The notes: generated by a model from the sequence alone, not told the origin. A DNA stretch of 64,000 nucleotides from Armatimonadota bacterium (GCA_013314775.1 JABUFB010000020.1:1-64000); one strand, 5' to 3'. Positions 1 to 9,835 are shown, counted from the first letter of the stretch. Translations and numbers: made by a program.

Positions 1-60
1 CAGAATGGCCTTCAGAGCGCCTGTAAACGGCTCACGTTGAGAGAAAAGGGCCCGGGCCTT

Positions 61-109
61 CAAAAAAGACGGCCAGAGCGACGCGTAACACCCCGCCAAT
101 GGGGTTGTT
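61..109 (-). terminator. Hairpin with distant T-run
   Basis: Positions 87-109 form an inverted repeat (AACACCCC ... GGGGTTGTT, one bulge, 6-nt loop). On the minus strand a run of six T lies about 20 nt beyond it (61-68). It directly follows the stop codon of the prepilin stub, so it may be a terminator. The gap before the T-run is longer than in a classical rho-independent terminator, and the hairpin could instead belong to the local repeat family. Confidence 0.35.
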
Positions 110-115
110 CAGCGA

Positions 116-172
116 TTAGATGATCGCGATGACGACCAGCAACTCGATGAGGGTGAAGCCTCTGGTTCTCAT
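116..172 (-). pseudogene. Truncated prepilin leader (type IV pilin / type II pseudopilin N-terminus)
   Basis: The reading frame MRTRGFTLIELLVVIAII ends at a TAA stop after 18 codons. It is a textbook class III prepilin signal: a basic n-region, cleavage after the Gly of RGF, Glu at mature +5, and the start of the hydrophobic helix. Full-length pilins and pilin-like proteins of this kind usually continue with AILAAIL-type sequence and 100-300 more residues. Here the stop falls inside the helix, and neither other frame downstream resumes a pilin sequence. A purine-rich stretch (GAGAGGGG) lies about 10 nt upstream. In-frame upstream Met codons exist but give no plausible extension. It is most likely a broken pilin gene left by deletion or repeat insertion; an expressed short peptide cannot be excluded. 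Confidence 0.7.
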
Positions 173-754
173 ACGTACCACACCCCTCTCGGCAAGCATT
201 TCGCGGCGAATTTTCGACAAGCGTGGCAGATTGAGTATCCACCAATACGGCCCCCGGGTCAAGCATTGAATATCTGCCGCGGTGCAGCCACGGAACACAG
301 GTGGGCTCGGCCGAGCCGCAGCCGCATCTCTTTCCTCGGGCGGAGCGGGCAACGAGAAGAGAGGCCGCCGTTATCTCGAAGCTCGCGATAGTGGCCAAAG
401 GCCCCGGGACATTGGCGCCCGGAAACCGCCCGGGAGCCCCGGAAGAGCAGCCGAGTCCACTGGTTCCGTTCCGCTTCGCTCCGCTGCATCCGTGGCTACC
501 GGCTGCCGCCCGCTTCGCGGGCCGTGAGGCAAGAGTCCCACCAGCGAGATGCCAACACGCCCGGCCAGCTGAGCCCACACCAGACAGGAAGAGCGCCTGA
601 CTTCGGCAGGTCCAGACACGCCCGGAACAGGAAGGGATGACGCGCGGCTGCCTGACAACGAAACCTGATGAGCTCGGTACGTCCAGACGGATTCGGGACA
701 GTGACAGATGACGACCAGATCACTGCAAGACTGCAATGCCACCTGTCGGCCGCA
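173..754. other. Gene-poor region between prepilin stub and yifB
   Basis: About 580 bases with only overlapping spurious reading frames on both strands and no credible start site or protein family. Its right half is the dispersed repeat at 462-701. In 173-461 I see only GC-rich short inverted repeats, for example around 394-440. Confidence 0.6.
462..701. repeat. Dispersed intergenic repeat, copy A
   Basis: Positions 462-630 align with 61553-61774 at the other end of the window. Shared blocks are GGTTCCGTTCCGCTTCGCTCC, then CTGCCGCCCGCTTCGCGGGC with the perfect hairpin 508-522, then CCCACCAGCGAG, GGCTGAGCCC/AGCTGAGCCC, ACCAGACAG and GGTCCAGAC..CGGAACAG. A subunit ending in GTCCAGAC...CGGRACAG occurs at 593-630 and again, diverged, at 661-701. 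Copy A lacks about 53 nt present in copy B. There is no open reading frame or transposase, so this is a non-autonomous element, REP-like repeat or non-coding RNA family. Confidence 0.75.
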
Positions 755-2290
755 TCACCCCCAAAGCTTCCGATCAAGGCTTCGGTACTGTACGGCTTCG
801 GCGATGTGGGGCACCTTTATGTCGTCCGCCCCATCGAGGTCGGCAATGGTTCGGGCTAGCTTGATTATCCGGTCGTGGGCACGGGCCGACAGGCTGAACT
901 GGTCAATCGCGGCCCGCAAGAGGGCCTGGCAGTCGGAAGACAAGGGGCAGAAATCACGCAGCGCCTTGGATGGCATGTCACCATTATGCCTGAAGCGGGT
1001 GCCCTGGAAACGTTCCCGCTGTCTAGTCCGTGCGGCCATGACACGCTGCTGGATCTGTGCGGAAGGCTCTCCCGGGCGGCGGTCCATGAGCTCATCCGGG
1101 GTCAGACGCGGGACCTCCATGTGAATGTCGATGCGGTCCAGCAGGGGGCCACTGATACGCTTCTGGTAGCGCTGGATGGCGCCCAGGCTGCAGTTGCAGG
1201 GCTTGATCGGGTCACCGTAGAACCCGCAGGGGCAGGGGTTCATGGCGGCGATGAGTTGGAAGTTTGCCGGGAATGTCAGGGCCATCTGCGCCCTCGAGAT
1301 TGTGACCTGCCGGTCCTCCAGTGGCTGGCGCAAGACTTCCAGGGCGGCGCTGGAGAACTCAGGCAATTCATCCAGGAACAGCACGCCGTTGTGCGCGAGG
1401 CTGATCTCGCCCGGCTGTGGGATTGACCCGCCGCCCGCAAGGCCGGGCGTGCTCACCGTGTGGTGCGGCGAACGGAAGGGCCTTTGGCGGATGAGGGCGT
1501 TCTTCTTGGGGACCTGACCTACTATGGAGTACAGCTTCGTGACCTCGAGGGCTTCTTCCAGCGTCATATGCGGCAGGATGCCGGGCACTCGTCGGGCCAG
1601 CATGGTCTTGCCGGAACCCGGAGGGCCGATCATGAGCACATTGTGGCCGCCCGCAGCGGCGACTTCCAGCGCGCGCTTCACGTGCTCCTGACCTCTCACA
1701 TCCGCGAAGTCGATGGCGTACGGCTCGGCCTCGAGGTCGATGTCCTCCTCGCTGACTTGCACTGGGTCTGCCATGAAACCTTTCTCCAGCAGACAGACGC
1801 AGTCATACAGCGTCTCGGCCGTATAGACCTCGAAATCATCCACGACAGCCGCTTCCTTGCCGTTATCCGGCGGAACAACGACGCAGGCCTTGCCCCAGGA
1901 TTTCGCGCCAAGGGAAACAGGAAGGGCCCCACTGATCGGCCGCAAGATGCCGTCCAGCGACAGTTCGCCTACCAGCACGGTGCGGTCGAGGTCGTCATCC
2001 ATGCTCACCTGCCCACTGGCGACGAGAATGCCAAGGGCGATGGGCAGGTCGAATGCCGGACCCGCTTTCTTCACATCTGCGGGCGCCAGGTTGACCACGA
2101 TCTGCTCCATGGGAAACTCGAAACCCGAGTTCTTGATTGCGGCCTGGACCCTCTCCCTGCTCTCGCGCACTGCGGGGTCAGGAAGCCCCACAATGTCAAA
2201 CTTCTTCAGACCCCGCGAGATGTCGACTTCGACCTCAACTGCGTAGGCGTCTATTCCGAGTATTGCGGCGGAGTGAACACGTGCGAGCAT
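755..2290 (-). CDS. yifB: YifB/ComM family Mg-chelatase-like AAA+ ATPase
   Basis: A 511-residue AAA+ ATPase of the YifB/ComM family. ComM is known as a hexameric helicase that promotes branch migration during natural transformation; many homologues are uncharacterised. The N-terminal ChlI-type domain (about 1-180) carries the family signature FDIVGLPDPAVRESRERVQA. Walker A is GPPGSGKT (222-229), Walker B VLFLDELPEF (303-312), followed by the RQPLED segment and a C-terminal Mg-chelatase lid domain. The ATG at 2290 is chosen because homologues start MLARVHS-like. Its Shine-Dalgarno is poor (GGGGGGCC); a much better GGAGGAAAAG sits upstream of an out-of-frame ATG near 2330. The length is normal. 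It stands alone, with no dprA or comEC nearby. Confidence 0.93.
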   Translation of the reverse strand: MLARVHSAAILGIDAYAVEVEVDISRGLKKFDIVGLPDPAVRESRERVQAAIKNSGFEFPMEQIVVNLAPADVKKAGPAFDLPIALGILVASGQVSMDDDLDRTVLVGELSLDGILRPISGALPVSLGAKSWGKACVVVPPDNGKEAAVVDDFEVYTAETLYDCVCLLEKGFMADPVQVSEEDIDLEAEPYAIDFADVRGQEHVKRALEVAAAGGHNVLMIGPPGSGKTMLARRVPGILPHMTLEEALEVTKLYSIVGQVPKKNALIRQRPFRSPHHTVSTPGLAGGGSIPQPGEISLAHNGVLFLDELPEFSSAALEVLRQPLEDRQVTISRAQMALTFPANFQLIAAMNPCPCGFYGDPIKPCNCSLGAIQRYQKRISGPLLDRIDIHMEVPRLTPDELMDRRPGEPSAQIQQRVMAARTRQRERFQGTRFRHNGDMPSKALRDFCPLSSDCQALLRAAIDQFSLSARAHDRIIKLARTIADLDGADDIKVPHIAEAVQYRSLDRKLWG

Positions 2291-2416
2291 GTAACGCGGC
2301 CCCCCGGAAGTGAGATTTCCACATTCTTTTCCTCCAATCAGCGAACACAACCTCCCCGGGCCATGAAGAAACGCGGAGACGGTGCAAGGCATCGAGTCGG
2401 GACAAGACCCGGGAAA

Positions 2417-4366
2417 TCATCCGAACCAGACCTGATACGAGCGAAACGCCTCGCCGCCAAAGGCGCCGATGAGACTCCACACCCCACCGGCGACCACGAA
2501 CTGCCCCAGCACGATGCCCAGGGCCGCCGGAATCAGCCTTCGGTAAAGGCCCACTCCACCCAGACGCAATGCCAGGCCTTTGACGATGGACGCCATGAGC
2601 AGGGCAGCCCATGTCCGGTATCCACGCACAGTACCCAGGACGAATCCCAGCGGGTGAATCGGGAACCTGAGGAAGCGGTGGCGCAGGAAGGTAAGCCCGA
2701 AGGTGGCGATCAGCCCCCACAATGCCGCAATGCTTTCCCCCACATTCGGGGCTTCATGTTTCTTCGCGTACCCTTCCAGCATCTTGAAGGCGTAGCTCGC
2801 GGAGCTAACTCGCATGCCGCCGCTGTGCGCGCCGCCCTCGAGGAAGTTGGCCCCGTACTGGTAGTACGTGTGCAGCTGAATAACCAGCGAGATCACCGTG
2901 CCCATGAGGACCGCGAGAGTGAGCGCGGCACGAATGTCGAGCTTGCCCAGGCCGGCGCGCCGCGACAACTCAATGCCTTCGAACTGGTACGCCCCGAGAC
3001 CGGACAGATACCCTCGCGGCAGAAACCAGGCCAGCGACATGATGGTGAGGTTGCGGAAGGTGCCGTCCACCACGAAGGCCTTGGACCCAAACAGCGCAAT
3101 GAGCAGGCGGTACTGCTCGGTGACCGGAAATGCCCACTGCAGTGGGGCCCCAGCCTCGCAGCGCAGGCGCGAGTAGCTCAGGGCGAAGATGTAGATCAGG
3201 CCGAAGAATCCTAGCGCCGTGAGAGGCGACATTCCGGCAGCCCACCACCAGGCCATGCTGCCGAATGCGGTCAGGAAGAACCCAGCGATGAGCCAGGGGC
3301 GCTCGCGCCAGATACCTGCGAGATGCTCCCTTGCTGCGAAGACGATAATGCCGGCCATGGCGATGAAGCACCCCGCCGACTGGGGCTCGAGGTGCGGGAA
3401 GCGCGGGATATCGTAACCCATGGCGGCGGCGCCGACCTGCTCGCACAGCAGCAGCCCATAGGCGAAAAGTGCGGAATTGACAATCTCCAGGGGCATGAGA
3501 TACCCGAAGCCCACGACCTCGGGGCGCCACCAGGCGAGGAGAGGCTGCAAGGCGTTGAGGGGGCGATCATGGAACAGCGCGCCGACGTCATAGGACACGC
3601 CGAGAGCGGGGACGCCGGGGTTGAATGCATGCAGGATATTGAGCCCGTTGTGGATCAGCGCAAGAGAGAACCCGATCCACATGACCGGGTCTCGCCAGAG
3701 CGGGGGCGTCTTGCCGCCGGCGCTCGAATCAGTGATCATCAGCGGGATCTCATTGATTGCGAAAGCCAGACGCTCGCGGTTCGCCCACTGGTCCACGAAT
3801 AGCTCTGCCATGAAGTGCAGAGTGCCGAACAAGAGCAAGATGAAGACCAGCCAGGTGAACATGGGACGCAGCCAGAGCGCCCAAGGAACGCCGCCCTCGG
3901 TGGCTTCGAAGAACTGGCGGATGACTTCGTCATCAGTGGGGGCGACCCAGGCAGGGAGGAACCGGCGGAACTCGTCCCATCCGTTCTCGGGGGTCGCGAA
4001 GTACTGCAGTGCCACGAAATTCGGGGCCATCTGGCGAAGTGCGCCACCGGCAGAGAGAGCAATTCCCAGAGCCAGGTACACGTAGATGAAGAGGATTTCG
4101 CCCCGCGAAAGAGCCAGTGAGGGCCAGCGACGCCGGGCGATTCCCGCCAGGGCAATGAGCAGCACCACACCCGTCAGCGCGGGCACGGGCGGCACGCTCA
4201 TGCTGACCTGGCAGGTGACCGTGAGAAGCTCGGCCTGACGCACCCAGAGGTTCCCGGCGACCAGAAGTGCGGTCCCCACGATGAACGCCCGCAGGGTAAG
4301 GCACTTTGCCCGTGGCGGGTGTGTTATTGAAGATGAGGACTGCGCGCAAGAGCCATCCATGGACAA
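2417..4366 (-). CDS. Polytopic membrane protein, DUF6785/DUF6784-like
   Basis: A 649-residue integral membrane protein with roughly 12-14 hydrophobic helices spread along its length. It resembles the large DUF6785/DUF6784 membrane proteins seen in Armatimonadota and Planctomycetota; no function is established for them. Visible landmarks are LSRGEILFIYVYL near residue 90, followed by soluble loops rich in Trp and Pro. The start shown is a TTG at 4366, with an in-frame ATG two codons on. The first convincing helix begins at about residue 27 (TLRAFIVGT), so the true start may lie further in. It is divergent from the secreted protein at 4426 and shares a short upstream region with it, which may mean co-regulation. 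A transporter or polysaccharide-handling role would be a guess. Confidence 0.72.
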   Translation of the reverse strand: MSMDGSCAQSSSSITHPPRAKCLTLRAFIVGTALLVAGNLWVRQAELLTVTCQVSMSVPPVPALTGVVLLIALAGIARRRWPSLALSRGEILFIYVYLALGIALSAGGALRQMAPNFVALQYFATPENGWDEFRRFLPAWVAPTDDEVIRQFFEATEGGVPWALWLRPMFTWLVFILLLFGTLHFMAELFVDQWANRERLAFAINEIPLMITDSSAGGKTPPLWRDPVMWIGFSLALIHNGLNILHAFNPGVPALGVSYDVGALFHDRPLNALQPLLAWWRPEVVGFGYLMPLEIVNSALFAYGLLLCEQVGAAAMGYDIPRFPHLEPQSAGCFIAMAGIIVFAAREHLAGIWRERPWLIAGFFLTAFGSMAWWWAAGMSPLTALGFFGLIYIFALSYSRLRCEAGAPLQWAFPVTEQYRLLIALFGSKAFVVDGTFRNLTIMSLAWFLPRGYLSGLGAYQFEGIELSRRAGLGKLDIRAALTLAVLMGTVISLVIQLHTYYQYGANFLEGGAHSGGMRVSSASYAFKMLEGYAKKHEAPNVGESIAALWGLIATFGLTFLRHRFLRFPIHPLGFVLGTVRGYRTWAALLMASIVKGLALRLGGVGLYRRLIPAALGIVLGQFVVAGGVWSLIGAFGGEAFRSYQVWFG

Positions 4367-4425
4367 GCCGCGAACCTCGCGCCTGCGTGCTCACGATCCG
4401 CCTGCCGGCGGGGAGGGATTATATC

Positions 4426-6378
4426 ATGCGAGCAATGGCAGTGGCCGCTGCTTTTGCGGTCGCCGCGATGTCCGGAATCCGCGCCGAAGCGAACGCCGTG
4501 TCGCTCCAGAGGACCGTGGTCATCGACGGGCACGAACTGGTGCTGGATACTTCGCCGGTAAAGATCAGCTTAGAAGCAGCGCCGGTGTTCGAAAACGAGC
4601 CCAGACAGGCGGACCTTGCCCGGAAGCTCTTTCGCAGCCATTCCGAGGCCTGGCATGCGGCGCAGAAAGCCGGCGTCACCGTCCTGCCCTCGGTCTCGCT
4701 TGTTCAGGCCAAGTGCAAGAAGCTGGACGACGGCATCTACGCGGCCGTGGAACTTGCGGCGGAAGACGGCATCGGCAAGATCCGCCCCGGCAAGCACGAA
4801 CTGCTGGTCCAGCTGCTTACCGCGGTGAACAACTCGGACGTGAGTTCCTCCTTCGGTGAAGAGGCGGCACGCCTCGCGGTCTCCCGCATCTATGGCGCCT
4901 TCAAGAACGCCGGCTTTCCCCTGGAATTCACCAGTGCACGACTGGTCGGCCGCCTGCCGGACGAGTCACGCAAGCCGGTGGGATTCTACACCTGGAACCT
5001 GCAACTTGAGCGCATCTTCAAGCGCGACACCGCACTGCAGTCCGGGTTCAACCTGACTGACCCCGAAGAGCTTGCGGCGGCGTGCCTGATCGTCAAGGCC
5101 CTGTGGGACAACCCGAGCCTGCGCGGGTCACTGGAAGCGACCTGGAACCTGTACGCGAGGCTGACCAACCCGCTCGTGAGCATCTCCCCCGAGGAAATCC
5201 GCCACCTGGCCGAGTCTGTGGGAGGGCTTGCGGCTGCGACGGATGACCCGAAATCGGCGCGCCGGCTGGCCGACAAATTCCGAGACGCTCCTGCGCCGCC
5301 CTTCGCACTTCTGCCCCGCTCCTTCTCGCGGGAAGGATCGCAGATCCAGACTGGTGGCATGGACGCGTTCATCTCATCCGTGCGCGATGGATCGGTCTCG
5401 CTGAAGCCCGACGCCGACTCCGGCTGGTACCAGCACCAGATGTTCTCACTGGAGCCGCTCCTCATGCCCGACAAGTTCCCTGAAGGCGCGAAGCTGGAAC
5501 TCAGTGAAGAGTACCGGAAGCTGATGGAGGCGCAGTTCCGGTCCATCGCCAGCCAGATACGTGAGACCCACGCCAAACAGATTCCGCCCGAGGCAGCCGC
5601 GCCGCCGGTGGAGTTGCCGACGCATCTCTCCGTGGAGCCTTTCCCCACTGTCTACCAGCGGCTTGCGCAGTCCTACGAGTTCCTGTCGAAACAGCTGGTT
5701 GAGCGCATTGGCATTGAGGCGCTGTCCCTGCACGCGCGGGATGAAGGCGGCGTGGAGCGCCCCGACAGTATTGGAGATGAGGTGAGAAGACTCCGGGGTC
5801 TTCTCAGCGGGTTGGAGCTTCTCGCGCGGCGGGACATCGGCGTCGCGATGGACGGAGCAACGAAGGGTCCGGACGTCCGGGCAGAAGGCTGGAAGGAATT
5901 CGCAGAGCGCTGGCTCGCCCGCTGGCATGAGGACCCCGACATGGCCCGCGACGTGCGCATGATGGTGCCGGTGGGGCTGGACCCGCCGCGACACTGGGCG
6001 GTGCTCGGGGTGCGGCTGGCACGGATCAAGGCGAGATACCTGGAGCCGCCGAAGGTCGTGAAAGGCGACGCATACGTGAACTTTGGCGAGACGGAATACT
6101 GGCTGCCCATCGAGGAGATGGTGGAAGTCACGGGCATGCGGGAGCCACTGAACCACGAAGAGTTCCGGGCCCTGTGTGACCGCGCCGGAAGCGCGGAGGA
6201 GATCGTGCGAAGCCTGCAGCAAGCGGGCGGCCAGGCCCAACTGCCGCCAGCCGAGCAGGGGAAACAACCGGCGATACCGATGGTTTCCGGCCCCGCGTGG
6301 GTACTGCTGAGCGTGCTGATACTGGCCCTGATCGGGCTGGTGGTCTGGCGGTTGATCCAAGGGGCATTGGGGAGGTAG
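4426..6378 (+). CDS. Secreted, C-terminally membrane-anchored protein of unknown function
   Basis: A 650-residue protein with an N-terminal signal peptide (about 1-22, MRAMAVAAAFAVAAMSG then cleavage near AEA) and a C-terminal hydrophobic segment (about 620-645, ending WRLIQGALGR). The bulk should therefore be exported and anchored by its tail. The ATG at 4426 is preceded by GGGGAGGG at 8-nt spacing, which decides the start over longer in-frame options. The middle has a Trp/Tyr-rich stretch (DSGWYQHQMFSLEPLL) followed by an Arg-Glu-rich helical part (RETHAKQ). I recall similar unnamed proteins in Planctomycetota and Armatimonadota, but no named domain can be assigned by eye. It is divergent from the DUF6785-like gene. 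Confidence 0.8.
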   Translation: MRAMAVAAAFAVAAMSGIRAEANAVSLQRTVVIDGHELVLDTSPVKISLEAAPVFENEPRQADLARKLFRSHSEAWHAAQKAGVTVLPSVSLVQAKCKKLDDGIYAAVELAAEDGIGKIRPGKHELLVQLLTAVNNSDVSSSFGEEAARLAVSRIYGAFKNAGFPLEFTSARLVGRLPDESRKPVGFYTWNLQLERIFKRDTALQSGFNLTDPEELAAACLIVKALWDNPSLRGSLEATWNLYARLTNPLVSISPEEIRHLAESVGGLAAATDDPKSARRLADKFRDAPAPPFALLPRSFSREGSQIQTGGMDAFISSVRDGSVSLKPDADSGWYQHQMFSLEPLLMPDKFPEGAKLELSEEYRKLMEAQFRSIASQIRETHAKQIPPEAAAPPVELPTHLSVEPFPTVYQRLAQSYEFLSKQLVERIGIEALSLHARDEGGVERPDSIGDEVRRLRGLLSGLELLARRDIGVAMDGATKGPDVRAEGWKEFAERWLARWHEDPDMARDVRMMVPVGLDPPRHWAVLGVRLARIKARYLEPPKVVKGDAYVNFGETEYWLPIEEMVEVTGMREPLNHEEFRALCDRAGSAEEIVRSLQQAGGQAQLPPAEQGKQPAIPMVSGPAWVLLSVLILALIGLVVWRLIQGALGR

Positions 6379-6539
6379 CGGACGGCCGGCAGTGGAGACC
6401 CTCGCCCCGCACCGCTGAGGTCGGTTGCCTGCCCCCACCAAGGGCGCACGGCCGCCCGTAGTTGCTCACTCCAGGAACGGGGAGGTTTGCAAAGGGCGAG
6501 GACGTTCCGTCGGGCGGGATGTCTGGCCGAAGGCGTGCA

Positions 6540-6561
6540 GCCCCGGGCTGCGACCCGGGGC
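6540..6561. terminator. Hairpin between convergent genes
   Basis: A perfect 8-bp stem, GCCCCGGG/CCCGGGGC, with a 6-nt loop, between the ends of the 4426 (+) and 6607 (-) genes. Neither side has a T-run, so it may be a bidirectional stabilising or rho-assisted hairpin. The rest of 6379-6606 shows nothing recognisable. Confidence 0.4.
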
Positions 6562-6606
6562 GTGTATGCCGCACTGCACAGGTCCTTCCAATGCGCCCCC
6601 TCTGCT

Positions 6607-7896
<1,290 letters not shown>

Positions 7897-7935
7897 GGAT
7901 CGGGGCTCCTATCTGATTGGTGGGCGCGGCTGGTG

Positions 7936-9042
7936 CTATTGCAAGGGCGAGTTCTCGCCAACGACCCGCTCCCGGGTTTCGGCCACTGCGCCACGGAGCA
8001 GTTCCAGCTCGTTCTCAACCTCATCTGACGCTTCCTGCTCCACTCGGGCATCCATCTGCAGCCTCAACTGGGATAGTTTGAGGCGCAGGTTGTCGAGGGT
8101 TGCCTCGGCCCCGGACAGGCGCAGGAGGTAATCGGATTCCCGCTCGGCGTTCGCCTGCAGGTACTTGAGAGTCTCCTGCTTGTGTCTGATCTCCCGGGCG
8201 ATCTGCTCCCGCGCGACTTCAGTATTCGCTTCCTGGAGATCATGTTCCAGTCGGTCGATATCGTCTTGTACGTCGGCTTCACTATGAACCAGGCGGGCTT
8301 CGCGGAAGGCAATGACGTGCCGCGCGAGCTCGTCCGCGTCACGGCCGAGCTGGCGCAGCTGACCGCGCAGGTGCGCCAGCGACGTTTCGGAGGTTCCAAC
8401 CTCCTCCAGCGCCAGCTTCATCTTCCGCTGGATGCGCCGACGCATGGCGTGAACGTCTTCATACGGACGCCGTGCCGCGTGTCGGGAGGCCTGCACGCAC
8501 GCTGTGATCACGAAGGAAAGCAGCAACAGCGGGACCGCGACGGAAGGAATGATGACCCCCAGCGGCACCGCGGGAGGGACGTACAGCAGCTCGGCCTCAA
8601 GATCCCCCGAGAGGGATTCGCGCACTTCGGAAGGGGTGCGAATGAACTCGTCCACGAGACGGTCGACGTCCACCCGAATTGTGATGGACTTGCCCGAGTG
8701 ATCCTTGCCCGACACCGGTCCGAAGGTATATGTGTGCCTTGCGCTATCCTCGGCGATGGTCTCGACCGGCGGGTCCAGCACAACGAGGTCGTGGGGCTGG
8801 ACGAAATCGCCGGTGGCATCCTGGCGGTATCGGGCATCGTACCTGCGACCATCGATCTCACACTCGAATGTCCCGGACAGGCGCACCTGGTACTCGCCTT
8901 TGCCCTGCATGGCAGGAAGGGAGACGACGGTGCCATCCAGGGGAATATCTGCTGCCCCCGCAGGGTGGGCACTGCGCGCGGCAAGCGCCGGGAGTGCGGA
9001 CAATACCAGCAGCATGGCGGCAACGGGTGCGGCGGACATCAT
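7936..9042 (-). CDS. Membrane-anchored protein with long cytoplasmic coiled coil
   Basis: About 368 residues and not a family I recognise. The order is a signal peptide (MMSAAPVAAMLLVLSALPALAA), an extracellular beta-rich region of about 130 residues, one transmembrane helix (PLGVIIPSVAVPLLLLSFVITACV), and a long Glu/Arg/Leu-rich heptad-like coiled coil reaching almost to the C-terminus. The topology suggests a sensor or scaffold joining an outside domain to a cytoplasmic rod. The ATG at 9042 has GAGG at 9-nt spacing; an ATG at 9090 would add 16 basic residues before the signal peptide and has a weaker site. The PqaA-type hydrolase follows 39 bases downstream, so the two are probably cotranscribed. 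Confidence 0.75.
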   Translation of the reverse strand: MMSAAPVAAMLLVLSALPALAARSAHPAGAADIPLDGTVVSLPAMQGKGEYQVRLSGTFECEIDGRRYDARYRQDATGDFVQPHDLVVLDPPVETIAEDSARHTYTFGPVSGKDHSGKSITIRVDVDRLVDEFIRTPSEVRESLSGDLEAELLYVPPAVPLGVIIPSVAVPLLLLSFVITACVQASRHAARRPYEDVHAMRRRIQRKMKLALEEVGTSETSLAHLRGQLRQLGRDADELARHVIAFREARLVHSEADVQDDIDRLEHDLQEANTEVAREQIAREIRHKQETLKYLQANAERESDYLLRLSGAEATLDNLRLKLSQLRLQMDARVEQEASDEVENELELLRGAVAETRERVVGENSPLQ

Positions 9043-9182
9043 AGCAGTATGCCTCGCTGTTGGCGGCAAGGTCGCAGGCCCTCTCGGCATCGGAGGTTCT
9101 TCCCTGTGGACCGAATGTTCACTCACAGGTAGAAACCTGTCCGTGCCCAAGATGTTCCCACATCCACGAAGCAGGCCCCCGG

Positions 9183-9704
9183 TCACTCGGTCCATGTGTC
9201 GTACATCACAATTTGCTCCAACGGAATACGGGATTTCGGCCGCGGCGCATCCGCCGGATAACCCAGGGGCATCAGTTCCACCACCCGGATCTCACCCCCG
9301 CGCGGGATCCCGCAGACATCCTTCACCGCGGCCTCATCGAAGGCGCCGATCCAGCAGGTCCCCAGTCCCTCGGAGACCGCTTGGAGGGCAATGTGCTCCA
9401 GGGCGATGGCCACATCAATCGGGTAGCACAACTGGCCACAGCGCATCGTGTGACTGTCCGTCTTGGCGCAGGCAACGATGACCACAGGCGCCTGGCCTAC
9501 GAACTTCTGGCCGCTTGCTGCCTGCACGAGCTGCGCCCTGAGCGCCGGGTCCTTGACCAGGATGAAGCGCCATTCCTGCCGGTTGCTGGCCGAGGGTGCA
9601 AGACGCGCTGCTTCCATCACCCGCTCAAGCTTCTCCGGCTCGATCTCCCTGTCCTGATAGGCACGCACGCTGTATCGTGCACTGATCGCCTCAAAGACAT
9701 CCAT
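9183..9704 (-). CDS. Nitroreductase family FMN-dependent oxidoreductase
   Basis: A 173-residue protein of the nitroreductase/NAD(P)H oxidoreductase fold, which uses FMN for two-electron reduction of nitro compounds, quinones or other acceptors. The family signatures are RYSVRAYQDREI near the N-terminus, the FMN-binding RLAPSASNRQEWRF (about 30-45), the dimer-interface stretch PIDVAIALEHIALQA and GLGTCWIGAF. GGAGGAG lies 6 nt before the ATG at 9704, so the start is secure. It is typical of the short single-domain branch and could be first in the minus-strand group ending at 6607. The substrate cannot be told from sequence. Confidence 0.92.
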   Translation of the reverse strand: MDVFEAISARYSVRAYQDREIEPEKLERVMEAARLAPSASNRQEWRFILVKDPALRAQLVQAASGQKFVGQAPVVIVACAKTDSHTMRCGQLCYPIDVAIALEHIALQAVSEGLGTCWIGAFDEAAVKDVCGIPRGGEIRVVELMPLGYPADAPRPKSRIPLEQIVMYDTWTE

Positions 9705-9733
9705 GGGCTTCTCCTCCTCCAAAGGATTTGGTG

Positions 9734-9739
9734 TATAAT
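9734..9739 (+). promoter_or_regulatory. Possible -10 element (TATAAT)
   Basis: A consensus TATAAT lies about 97 nt before the GTG of the 9836 gene, in the spacer divergent from the nitroreductase. No good -35 box sits at 16-18 nt, so support is weak. Confidence 0.3.
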
Positions 9740-9835
9740 TCGCCCGAAGCCCCCCGGCTCCTTTATGTTGAGCCGGAACCCGTGCAGTGCCTGCCGCCTC
9801 GGCAACAAGCGGCGGCGTGAATCTGAGGCCCGAGC

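Noticed and set aside
371-742. Small frames within repeat copy A that resemble frames in copy B
   Set aside because: The similarity comes from the DNA repeat itself; the frames differ in length and are not bounded by plausible start sites.
1460-3214. A 584-codon plus-strand open frame across yifB and the DUF6785-like gene
   Set aside because: It is antisense to two well-supported genes, has no family-like sequence, and is explained by the high GC content that removes stop codons.
5446-6441. Long minus-strand frames opposite the 4426 gene
   Set aside because: Pro/Arg/Gln-rich composition typical of antisense shadow frames; no start site and no domain.
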